From contig NZ_FNQK01000008.1 of NCBI RefSeq assembly GCF_900107625.1, forward strand, positions 62,001 through 126,000: a stretch of 64,000 nucleotides of DNA. The letters run 5' to 3'. The notes under the pieces are model-generated. The model saw only the letters and a program-made list of their open reading frames with translations, searched no databases and was not told the origin of the DNA. This stretch comes from Bizionia paragorgiae (GTDB taxonomy: Bacteria; Bacteroidota; Bacteroidia; Flavobacteriales; Flavobacteriaceae). Within the stretch, counting starts at the first letter, position 1; each line of letters starts with the position of its first letter. A program made the position numbers and the translations under genes. Below are positions 53,116 to 60,949 of this stretch, one piece after another.

Positions 53116-54363
53116 TTACAAGTTTAAAGGAATATCATAAGCCGGTTCTTTACGACGGAATAGGAAATCCCCGTTACGTACAGAGGCTAAAACATCCACT
53201 CTTTTACGAATGGCTTCATATACGGAAGACTCGTTAAGAACAATAAAGTTAGCTGCTTTTCCAACCTCTAAGCCGTAGCTATCTTGTATATTCAAACAAC
53301 GTGCGCCATTGTAGGTAATTAAATCGAAATTGGTTTTTACATCTTCTGCAGACATAATCTGTGCTAAATGGATACCGTTATCTAAAATATTCATCATATT
53401 TCCATTCCCCATTGGGTACCATGGATCGTTAATAGAATCTTGTGCAAACGCAACATTAATACCATACTCTAAAAACTCTTTCACTCTAGTTAAGCCGCGA
53501 CGTTTTGGGTAGGTATCTTGGCGTCCTTGTAAATAAGCGTTCTCTGTTGGACAAGCAATAAAGTTCATCTTTGTCTTTTGGAATATGTCTAGCATTCTAA
53601 AGGCATACGAATCGTCTGCCGAACCAAATGAACAGGTATGGCTCGCTGTTGTTCGGCTGCCATAATCTTCCATATACACAAGCGCATTTAATAACTCTAC
53701 AAATCGTGAGTGCGGATCATCGGTTTCGTCACAGTGCACATCAATCATTTTATCGTATTTTAAAGCCAATTTTACGATATCGTGAATTGATTTTTCTCCA
53801 AACTCTCTCGCTGGCTCGTAATGCGGAATGCCGCCTACAACATCGGCACCCATTTTAAGAGCTTCTTCTACGAGTTCTAATCCGCCTTTATACATATACA
53901 TGCCCTCTTGAGGGAAAGCGACAATCTGAATGTCTACAGTGTCCTTTAGGTCCTCTTTCATCTCCAACATCGCTTTTAGGGCTGTAAATTTTGGGTCTGT
54001 AACATCTACATGCGTACGAATGTGCTGTACACCTTGTGAGACTTCATCTTTAATACCTTTCATTGCTAAACGTTTTACACTTTCTACCGTTAGAGTTTCT
54101 TTGAATTTTGGCCATAATTCGATAGCTTCAAACAGGGTTCCAGAGCCAGCACCTTCTTGCCCCAATTCTGATAAAGTATAGACGTAATCTAAATGTAAAT
54201 GCGGATCTACATAAGGTGGCAGGACTAACTTTCCGCCAAGGTCGATTTCTTCATCACATTTAGGTAAATTAGTTCCGATTTGTGTGATTTTCCCATTTTC
54301 AACACTAATTTCTGTTGCTGCATCATTGCGATAAATTTTCGCATTAAAAAACTTCTTCTTCAT
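53116..54363 (-). CDS. codA: cytosine deaminase CodA-like amidohydrolase
   Basis: A 415-residue metal-dependent amidohydrolase that converts cytosine to uracil or acts on similar amino-pyrimidines and creatinine-like rings. The metal site is visible: VDPHLHLDYVYT near 53, the catalytic His-Glu pair in the motif MIDVHCDETDDPHS near 205, and AFAQDSINDPWYPMGNGNMM near 312. VVGGIPHYEPAREFGEKS near 178 is characteristic of the cytosine deaminase branch. It lies between mgtC and katA with no clear operon partner, so whether it is pyrimidine salvage or stress-related is open. Confidence 0.85.
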   Translation of the reverse strand: MKKKFFNAKIYRNDAATEISVENGKITQIGTNLPKCDEEIDLGGKLVLPPYVDPHLHLDYVYTLSELGQEGAGSGTLFEAIELWPKFKETLTVESVKRLAMKGIKDEVSQGVQHIRTHVDVTDPKFTALKAMLEMKEDLKDTVDIQIVAFPQEGMYMYKGGLELVEEALKMGADVVGGIPHYEPAREFGEKSIHDIVKLALKYDKMIDVHCDETDDPHSRFVELLNALVYMEDYGSRTTASHTCSFGSADDSYAFRMLDIFQKTKMNFIACPTENAYLQGRQDTYPKRRGLTRVKEFLEYGINVAFAQDSINDPWYPMGNGNMMNILDNGIHLAQIMSAEDVKTNFDLITYNGARCLNIQDSYGLEVGKAANFIVLNESSVYEAIRKRVDVLASVRNGDFLFRRKEPAYDIPLNL

Positions 54364-54681
54364 ATGAGATCAATTTTAAGTGAATATTAGACATAACAAT
54401 ACTTATAGCTATCCGATGTTTAAATCGAAAAGGCTGTTTGTAAAAACAGTAAGTAGATGTGAATAGTTTAAAACCTGATTTTTCAAGGTCAACCTCTAAT
54501 GTAAGTCTTTATTATGACATTCATACTGGTATTGTGAATAGTTTAACTTATTGGTTTCCAGTATTTAAGTCAAAGCGCTGGTTCTTTATCGGTTTAGGGG
54601 TAAGAGGTAAAAATAAAGCCATAAATTATTCTAAATTGAATATTTATGGCTTTTGGTTACTTGTTATTTGAATTTGTAAAA
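54364..54681. other. interval between codA and katA
   Basis: 318 bases. The region upstream of codA is AT-rich without a perfect -7 element. A 70-codon plus-strand frame (54459-54671) has no family resemblance and runs through the katA terminator, so it is not called. Confidence 0.4.
54616..54652 (-). terminator. terminator of katA
   Basis: 12-bp stem AAAGCCATAAAT / ATTTATGGCTTT enclosing a 13-nt loop; on the minus strand GGCTTTATTTTT follows. 30 bases past the katA stop. Confidence 0.78.
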
Positions 54682-56196
54682 CTACCCGTTGCTAGGTTTT
54701 GGGGCCCATCTATCATAAGGTGTCATGTCGAAGTTATTCACTTCATCCATAGTTAACCCTAATGCTTTTGCAACACCTTCTCCATATTCAGCATCGGCTT
54801 TATAACAGTTTCTTATATGGCGTATCTGAATAAACTTTTCTGCACCACCAACTTGAGCTGCAGTGTTTTTAAATAGGACTTCTGCTTTGCCATCGGCTTT
54901 AATAATGCGGAATAAATCACCAGGCTGTGTGTAGTAATCTTCATCATCATCTCTAAAGTTATGAGCGTAAGCATTACCTTCTAATTCTAAAGGCGGTTCT
55001 TTAGCGTCTGGCTGTTCTTGCCATAGGCCATAGCTATTCGGGTTGTAATGTTTGGTACCACCATGGTTACCATCTACACGCATAGTTCCATCTCTATGAT
55101 TAGAGTGGTACGGGCAGGTTGGTTTATTTACCGGAATCTGATAATGGTTGACACCTAATCGGTAACGTTGTGCATCGCCATACGAGAATAATCGACCTTG
55201 AAGCATTTTGTCTGGCGAGAACCCGATTCCAGGAACAATATTGGTTGGATTAAAGGCAGCTTGCTCTACATCTTGAAAATAGTTCTCGGGATTTTTATTC
55301 AATTCGAACTCACCAACAGGAATTAGTGGGAAGTCTTTTTTAGACCATACTTTTGTTAAGTCGAAAGGGTGGAAGCGGTAGGTTTTTGCCTGTTCTTCCG
55401 TCATGACTTGAATGTACATTTTCCACTTAGGGAAATCTTTTCTTTCGATGGCATCAAACAAATCGCGTTGCGATGATTCTCTGTCCATTCCCACAACTTT
55501 CATTGCTTCTTCATCAGATAAGTTTTCAATACCTTGTTGTGTCACGAAGTGAAATTTTACCCAATGCCTTACATTGTCTTTATTAATAAGGCTGTAGGTA
55601 TGACTTCCAAATCCGTGCATGTGACGGTAACCTTTTGGAATACCGCGATCACTCATTGTTATAGTCACTTGGTGCAAGGACTCAGGAAGTAGGGTCCAGA
55701 AATCCCAATTATTATTTGCGCTACGTAAGTTTGTTTTAGGGTCGCGTTTAACAGCACGGTTTAAATCTGGGAATTTCATCGGGTCACGGAAGAAAAATAC
55801 AGGTGTATTATTTCCTACTAAATCCCAAATGCCTTCATCGGTATAAAATTTTAATGCAAATCCGCGAATGTCCCTTTCCGCATCTGCGGCACCACGTTCT
55901 CCGGCCACCGTAGAAAATCGGCTAAACATTTTTGTTTGCTTTCCGACTTCGCTAAAGATATCGGCTTTTGAATATTTTGAAATATCATGTGTCACCGTAA
56001 AAGTTCCGAATGCTCCAGAGCCTTTGGCGTGCATTCGTCTTTCAGGAATGACCTCTCTATCAAAGTTTGCCATTTTTTCAAGAAACCAAGCATCTTGCAT
56101 TAAGAGTGGTCCACGAGGTCCTGCCGTTTGTACGTTTTGATTATCTCCAACCGGAGCACCGGTTTGCCGTGTTAATTTTGGTTTTTTATCGTCCAT
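54682..56196 (-). CDS. katA: haem catalase KatA
   Basis: A 504-residue small-subunit clade 3 catalase. The distal His is in [14 protein letters not shown] near 56; [27 protein letters not shown] near 93 and the proximal haem Tyr in [23 protein letters not shown] near 338 are conserved. [18 protein letters not shown] near 128 is standard. It decomposes H2O2 in the cytoplasm; no signal peptide. The upstream 220 bases hold a long hairpin at 56335-56366 and an otherwise AT-rich stretch; a peroxide-regulator site was not recognised. Confidence 0.95.
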   Translation of the reverse strand: MDDKKPKLTRQTGAPVGDNQNVQTAGPRGPLLMQDAWFLEKMANFDREVIPERRMHAKGSGAFGTFTVTHDISKYSKADIFSEVGKQTKMFSRFSTVAGERGAADAERDIRGFALKFYTDEGIWDLVGNNTPVFFFRDPMKFPDLNRAVKRDPKTNLRSANNNWDFWTLLPESLHQVTITMSDRGIPKGYRHMHGFGSHTYSLINKDNVRHWVKFHFVTQQGIENLSDEEAMKVVGMDRESSQRDLFDAIERKDFPKWKMYIQVMTEEQAKTYRFHPFDLTKVWSKKDFPLIPVGEFELNKNPENYFQDVEQAAFNPTNIVPGIGFSPDKMLQGRLFSYGDAQRYRLGVNHYQIPVNKPTCPYHSNHRDGTMRVDGNHGGTKHYNPNSYGLWQEQPDAKEPPLELEGNAYAHNFRDDDEDYYTQPGDLFRIIKADGKAEVLFKNTAAQVGGAEKFIQIRHIRNCYKADAEYGEGVAKALGLTMDEVNNFDMTPYDRWAPKPSNG

Positions 56197-56334
56197 TTTT
56201 GAATGTTTTTAAAGTGAATACGTATTGCGAATGAAGTTACGATATTTTTAATACTTTAAAAAATGATAATATATCAGCGGCAGGGGTGTATAGAGCCAAT
56301 GAGGTGAATTCAGTACGGGGTTTTTTATCACAAT

Positions 56335-56366
56335 AAGGTTCTTATTCACCCGTGAATAAGAACCTT
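56335..56366. promoter_or_regulatory. 30-bp perfect hairpin between katA and a secreted-protein gene
   Basis: AAGGTTCTTATTCAC / GTGAATAAGAACCTT, a perfect 15-bp palindrome with a 2-base centre. It lies 51 bases downstream of the secreted protein stop (minus strand) and 139 bases upstream of the katA start. No long U-run follows on the minus strand, so it may be a weak terminator or a regulator site for katA. Confidence 0.6.
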
Positions 56367-56416
56367 TATTATAATCGTTGTGCTAATGTATTAAGAATTG
56401 TGTTTAAAATAATTAG

Positions 56417-57139
56417 CTACAGTTTTGTTCTAATTTCTACTGTATGGTCTTCGGTAATAGTCATCCATTCTTCCACCATTTTCTCCCAGCTACCAACGCC
56501 GTTTAGTTTTTCGTGAGCCTCTTTAGTTTTCCAATCGACATCGAGATCTGCATACTTATCTAAATTCCAAAGTAGCGCTACATCAAAAGATTTTGCGGTA
56601 TGTATTTGATTGGTATAGACTAAAAAGGCGCGATTGTTCATGGTTTCGTATGTGGCTCTTAGCTTCTCTATTAGCGCTTTAAACTCTTTACTTTTTCCAC
56701 GCTTAACGTCTACTGCCCAGACAATATATTTGTTAGATTTCTTAAAAATATCAACACCTGTCGATAGTTTTTCGTCGTAAGCCCAAAGTCCGATATTGCC
56801 ATATCTTTCTACAGTAGGATCTACGGTTTTATTCCAATCATCATCATGTCCTCTATCTGAAGTCGGACGTGAGTCTAGTGATGCATAGGTGCCTCTCATC
56901 ACCCAAACATACCATCCAGCACGATCGCCGTATTCTACACGTCTAAGTACGGCGTGGTGGGAGCCCACAGGGTGAAATTTGTTGTTATGTTGCGCTATGG
57001 CGTTTTCAAATTGTGTGCTCATTCCTGTTTTTGGAAGGATGTACACGGTCTCAGAAATTAATGTTGGTTTTTTGTCTGTCTGCCCAATGGCAACGAAGCA
57101 GAAAACCAACAGAGCGAATGTTAGTAAAACTTTTTTCAT
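56417..57139 (-). CDS. secreted protein of unknown function
   Basis: A 240-residue protein with a signal peptide (MKKVLLTFALLVFCFVAIGQ). The mature part shows two similar halves, each a beta-alpha-beta unit of about 100 residues: TVYILPKTGMSTQFENAIAQHNNKFHPVGSHHAVLRRVEYGDRAGWYVWVM and KYIVWAVDVKRGKSKEFKALIEKLRATYETMNNRAFLVYTN. Both look like dimeric ferredoxin-fold (NIPSNAP/ABM-like) domains, but this is an impression from strand and Trp/Tyr positions. Function unknown. Adjacent to katA on the same strand but separated by 220 bases. Confidence 0.7.
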   Translation of the reverse strand: MKKVLLTFALLVFCFVAIGQTDKKPTLISETVYILPKTGMSTQFENAIAQHNNKFHPVGSHHAVLRRVEYGDRAGWYVWVMRGTYASLDSRPTSDRGHDDDWNKTVDPTVERYGNIGLWAYDEKLSTGVDIFKKSNKYIVWAVDVKRGKSKEFKALIEKLRATYETMNNRAFLVYTNQIHTAKSFDVALLWNLDKYADLDVDWKTKEAHEKLNGVGSWEKMVEEWMTITEDHTVEIRTKL

Positions 57140-57750
57140 GACTTTCTATAGTATTGATTCTCTTTAAGATAGTTATAAATACCCTAAATAGACTATAAAA
57201 CATGAGGGAATGTAAGTGTAAACGATTGTTTGTCAGTGATTTATTACATGAGTTAAGTGTTTTTGTTTGCTATAATACATCTAAGATATTATTATATTTA
57301 TTATTAAAAATATGTCCATCGTATTTCTCACTCGAAGTCTTACATGACTCCTCTAATAATGTAAATTAAGATTACATCTCTTAATTTTTTAATCGGCTTA
57401 ATGATTTATTTAAGGTTAAAATACTATCTAATTATTTTTAATAGATTAGTATATAATAATTCATTTTTTCAAATATATTCGCCGGCCTATTTTCAAGTGA
57501 ATTTGGTCTTCATTTGTATTAGTTGTTTGTTATTTGATTTTAATATTAAAATGGAATAAATTGTAGGTGTTAAAAGATAAAAACCTTTTAATTAATGTAT
57601 TATAACGTTGATATGTGTTGTTTGTCGATGATAATCACTATATTTCGGCCTGATTAAAATAGAATCAAATAATATGATCTCGATAAGATCATCGGATGGT
57701 GAAGATAGTGGCCTACATTTTAAGCCTTGTTTTAAGAATATAAATTAATA
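57140..57750. other. long leader region of the phosphorelay/exopolysaccharide cluster
   Basis: 611 bases with no credible coding frame. A palindrome ATGATCT-CGATA-AGATCAT lies at 57674-57692. Around it CACTAT (57636-57641) can pair with ATAGTG (57715-57720), enclosing the palindrome. This forms a possible structured 5' leader ending 30 bases before the Hpt ATG. No perfect TAnnTTTG element was assigned. No known riboswitch class was recognised. Confidence 0.45.
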
Positions 57751-58125
57751 ATGAAAATATCAAATACTAGTTATGTAGATCTGGGACCTTTACAAGAAGA
57801 GGTAGAAGGGAATATGATGATTTGTAAACTGCTTATAAATTCTTTTATTAAAGATATTGATGACTTTGTTAGTAAAATGACAAAAGAATTACAAGCTGAT
57901 AATTTAGAAGGATTATATCATGCGGCTCATAAAATAATACCCAGTTTAAGAATATTTAGGGTTGAAAAATTAGAACCAATTATGCTTGAATTAGAGAGAG
58001 AGCTAAGAGGTTTAGCTGATTTGGAAGAGGTAAAAACAAAAATATATTTTAGTCTGACAGTTTTTACTCAGGTTAAAGTTGAATTACAAAATGAAATAAC
58101 ACGAATAGATGATGAAGCGACATAA
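57751..58125 (+). CDS. Hpt-domain phosphotransfer protein
   Basis: A 124-residue four-helix Hpt domain. The phospho-accepting His is in LYHAAHKIIPSLRIF near residue 57, matching the A-H-x-x-K-P/G-S pattern of the family. It has no other domain. Its last 17 bases overlap the start of the response-regulator gene. Together they look like the output end of a multi-step phosphorelay, since no histidine kinase is encoded nearby. Confidence 0.88.
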   Translation: MKISNTSYVDLGPLQEEVEGNMMICKLLINSFIKDIDDFVSKMTKELQADNLEGLYHAAHKIIPSLRIFRVEKLEPIMLELERELRGLADLEEVKTKIYFSLTVFTQVKVELQNEITRIDDEAT

Positions 58126-58495
58126 AATAGTTTTGGCTGAAGATAATTCAACGCTTTCTCTACTTTTAAAATATAAATTAGAAAAAGAAGGTTATGAACT
58201 GTTAATAGCTGCAGATGGAAAGCAAGCTATAGATTTAGTTGAAAGTTATAATCCCGACTTAATACTAACAGATATAATGATGCCTTATTTTAGCGGATTG
58301 GAAGTTATTAGTCATGTAAGAAATAAGCTTAAGAAAAAAACACCGATTGTTGTTTTTTCGTCTGCTGGTCAGGAAGATATGGTTCTTAAAGCGTTTAGTT
58401 TAGGGGCTAGCGATTTTATGACAAAACCTTTTAGTCCAAATGAATTAGTCATTCGTATAAAACGATTGTTTAGTGAATTTAAAACGATAGGTTAG
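58112..58495 (+). CDS. single-domain response regulator
   Basis: A 127-residue receiver domain without an output domain. The acidic pocket VLAEDN near residue 8, the phospho-Asp in DLILTDIMMPYFSGLE near 53, the Thr/Ser in VVFSSAGQED near 80, and the Lys in DFMTKPFSPNEL near 103 are all present. ATGs at 58109 and 58112 both work. It would receive phosphate from the Hpt protein and act by protein contact. Its TAG overlaps the GTG of the HEAT gene (TAGTG). Confidence 0.9.
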   Translation: MKRHKIVLAEDNSTLSLLLKYKLEKEGYELLIAADGKQAIDLVESYNPDLILTDIMMPYFSGLEVISHVRNKLKKKTPIVVFSSAGQEDMVLKAFSLGASDFMTKPFSPNELVIRIKRLFSEFKTIG

Positions 58496-59415
58496 TGCAT
58501 ATCTATGATTACATAGTAGGTGCTTTTCAGGAAGCTCCCTTTTTAATTCAGATTTCTTTGGTTGTAGTGGTGGCTATGATAATAACCATTGTTATTCTTA
58601 TCATAGGATTAAGAGCCACCCGTAGCTTGTTAAAAATCAAGGATAAGGAGATTGCAAATTACAAAACGCAATATGAAGCCTTAATTGTAGACTTTCTATA
58701 TTCTGGTGATGATTCTGATGAAATGAGTAAAAGCCAACGCTCGATAATTATAAAATTAAAATCTGGTGTTCGAATCCCTTCACGGCAAAAAAGTATCATT
58801 ACCATTTTAAGTAGTTTGATGGATGAGGTCTCTGGAGAAATGTCTGATGATATAAAATCACTTTACCGTAAAACGGGACTTGCAGGTCATGCAAGACACC
58901 GATTAAAAAGTAAAAAATGGCATATTGTTACCAAGGCCATCTGGGAGTTACGTCAGTTTGGAGTTTATGAAGGACAAGAGGAGGTGTCTAAGTTTATTAC
59001 CCATCACAAGCGAGAAGTTAGAAAAGAAGCTCAGTTGTATACTGTAGATTTGTTTAAGTTTGAAGGGCTTTCATTTTTAGATGATTTAGAATTGCCTCTA
59101 TCTGAATGGCATCAGCTTCAATTACTCGAAGCATTGATGACAGAAGGTAATCCAAAAATTTGTGATATTAAACCATGGTTGCGTTCGCCTAATGTGAGCG
59201 TGATATTGTTTGCGATTAAATTAGCAAAAATTTACAATCAATTTGAAGTTAAAGAAGAGCTTATTTCATTATTAGCGCATCCTAACAAAGAGGTTAGGAG
59301 TGCTGCCATTTCAGTTTTAAATGATTTGTTTGGCTATGAAACCGAAGAATTATTACAACTATCTAAAGATGCCTTTAGTTATGAGGAGGTCCACGTACGA
59401 ACTGCGGAGTTGTAG
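58495..59415 (+). CDS. membrane-anchored HEAT-repeat protein
   Basis: A 306-residue protein starting with GTG (58495). One transmembrane helix at about 18-40 (ISLVVVVAMIITIVILIIGL), then a cytoplasmic array of HEAT-like helix pairs: WHIVTKAIWELRQFGVYEG, HKREVRKEAQLYTVDLFKF, SPNVSVILFAIKLAKIYNQF, HPNKEVRSAAISVLNDLFGY. It likely scaffolds between the receiver protein and the membrane synthase. The frame ends TAG in VHVRTAEL, and the next seven in-frame codons (EALLIAK, then TAA) continue the same helix pattern, so a late nonsense mutation is conceivable. Confidence 0.82.
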   Translation: MHIYDYIVGAFQEAPFLIQISLVVVVAMIITIVILIIGLRATRSLLKIKDKEIANYKTQYEALIVDFLYSGDDSDEMSKSQRSIIIKLKSGVRIPSRQKSIITILSSLMDEVSGEMSDDIKSLYRKTGLAGHARHRLKSKKWHIVTKAIWELRQFGVYEGQEEVSKFITHHKREVRKEAQLYTVDLFKFEGLSFLDDLELPLSEWHQLQLLEALMTEGNPKICDIKPWLRSPNVSVILFAIKLAKIYNQFEVKEELISLLAHPNKEVRSAAISVLNDLFGYETEELLQLSKDAFSYEEVHVRTAEL

Positions 59416-59485
59416 GAGGCACTTCTTATCGCAAAGTAACCCTAAAAAATAGTACACCCAACCCCAAAAAAAAGTTACCCCATAA

Positions 59486-60925
59486 ATGGAATCGAGTACC
59501 ATTAAAATAATATTAGAAGTATTTCATTACTTGTTTTTTATCTGTTCTTTTTTGGCTATTCTTTCTTATATTTTATTGTCTATAATATCAGCAAGAGAAA
59601 CCATAGAGTATGTAAAGAAAAATAGTTTTGTTAATTATAAACACATTCTATCTTCTCCTATATCGCCTTCAATAACTATAATCGCACCAGCATATAACGA
59701 GAGCTTAAATGTTGTCGAAAATGTTCGGTCTTTATTATCTAATCATTACCCTAACTATAATGTTATTATTGTAAATGATGGTAGTTCGGATGATAGTTTA
59801 GAAAAATTAATTGAAGCTTACGATTTGGAGTATGTAGACTATGAAGTGGATGAAAAGGTTAAAACACAGCCTTTTCGAAAAGGTGTTTTTAAGTCAAAAA
59901 ATCCAGCCTTCGAAAAACTGATAGTTGTTGATAAAGAAAATGGGGGTAAAGCGGATGCCTTAAATATGGGACTTAATATTAGCGATAGTAAATATGTGGC
60001 TTGTATTGATGTAGATTGTTTATTATTAGAAGATGCACTTCAAAAAATGATTAAGCCCTTCTTGGAAGCGACAGACCATAAGGTGATTGCTGCAGGGGGG
60101 GTGATAAGAATAGCAAATTCTTGTGTGATTAAAGGCGGGAAATTAATAGAGGTTAACTTACCTAAAAACCTGTTGGTTCAAGCTCAGATTTTGGAATATC
60201 TAAGAGCTTTTTTATTAGGACGAATGGCGTGGAGTAGATTAAATGGTTTGCTAGTAATTTCTGGTGCCTTTGGAATCTTTGATAAATATATAGCTTTAGA
60301 AGTAGGGGGGTATGATACTAATACTGTTGGAGAGGATATGGAGATTATTGTGAGAATGAGAAGGCATATGGAAGAAAAAAATGAAAAATATAAGGTGGCT
60401 TATATTCCGGATCCTTTATGTTGGACGGAAGCTCCGGATAACTATAAAACTTTAATTTCTCAACGTAACCGATGGACACGTGGTACGATTGAAACCCTAC
60501 GAAAACATCGAAAAATAGCGTTTAATAAAAACTATGGGAAATTTGGACTTATTAGTTACCCCTACTGGTTAATTTTTGAGCGCTTGGCACCCATTATTGA
60601 ACTGGTAGGTCTTTTATATTTCGGTATTCTAATAGCTTTTAATCTTGTGCATTGGGAGTATGCCGTATTATTTATTGCTTTAGCCTACCTGTTTTCAGTT
60701 CTGTTTTCTCTTGTTGCTTTGTTTTCTGAAGAATTAACGTATAATCAATACAAGAAAAAAGGTGTGGGAATAAAATTAATCCTCCTTTGTATTATAGAAC
60801 CAATTATTTTGCATCCCGTAATATTATATGCGGCGATTAGAGGGAATATCGATTATTACTTTAACAAGACCAAAAAATGGGGTGCCATGGAGCGAAAGGG
60901 AATGAGTAGTGGAGAAACAAATTAA
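59486..60925 (+). CDS. processive family 2 glycosyltransferase (PgaC/hyaluronan synthase-like)
   Basis: A 479-residue membrane GT2. An N-terminal helix is followed by SITIIAPAYNESLNVVENVRSLL near 58. Next come D-D in IIVNDGSSDDSLEK near 93, the second Asp motif YVACIDVDCLLLEDAL near 172, the acceptor motif TVGEDMEIIVRM near 272, and Q-x-x-R-W in QRNRWTRGTIETLRK near 325. Several C-terminal helices form the translocation channel. Such enzymes polymerise and export beta-linked polysaccharides. No PilZ or BcsB is nearby, so control by the phosphorelay/HEAT proteins is inferred from gene order. Confidence 0.92.
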   Translation: MESSTIKIILEVFHYLFFICSFLAILSYILLSIISARETIEYVKKNSFVNYKHILSSPISPSITIIAPAYNESLNVVENVRSLLSNHYPNYNVIIVNDGSSDDSLEKLIEAYDLEYVDYEVDEKVKTQPFRKGVFKSKNPAFEKLIVVDKENGGKADALNMGLNISDSKYVACIDVDCLLLEDALQKMIKPFLEATDHKVIAAGGVIRIANSCVIKGGKLIEVNLPKNLLVQAQILEYLRAFLLGRMAWSRLNGLLVISGAFGIFDKYIALEVGGYDTNTVGEDMEIIVRMRRHMEEKNEKYKVAYIPDPLCWTEAPDNYKTLISQRNRWTRGTIETLRKHRKIAFNKNYGKFGLISYPYWLIFERLAPIIELVGLLYFGILIAFNLVHWEYAVLFIALAYLFSVLFSLVALFSEELTYNQYKKKGVGIKLILLCIIEPIILHPVILYAAIRGNIDYYFNKTKKWGAMERKGMSSGETN

Positions 60926-60949
60926 TAGTTTTGAATTTAATTATATTAT

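Noticed and set aside
54459-54671. 70-codon plus-strand frame between codA and katA
   Set aside because: No family resemblance, covers the katA terminator hairpin, and no promoter or ribosome site.
57140-57750. Known riboswitch (c-di-GMP, SAM or cobalamin) in the long leader
   Set aside because: None of the conserved loop sequences of these classes could be found.
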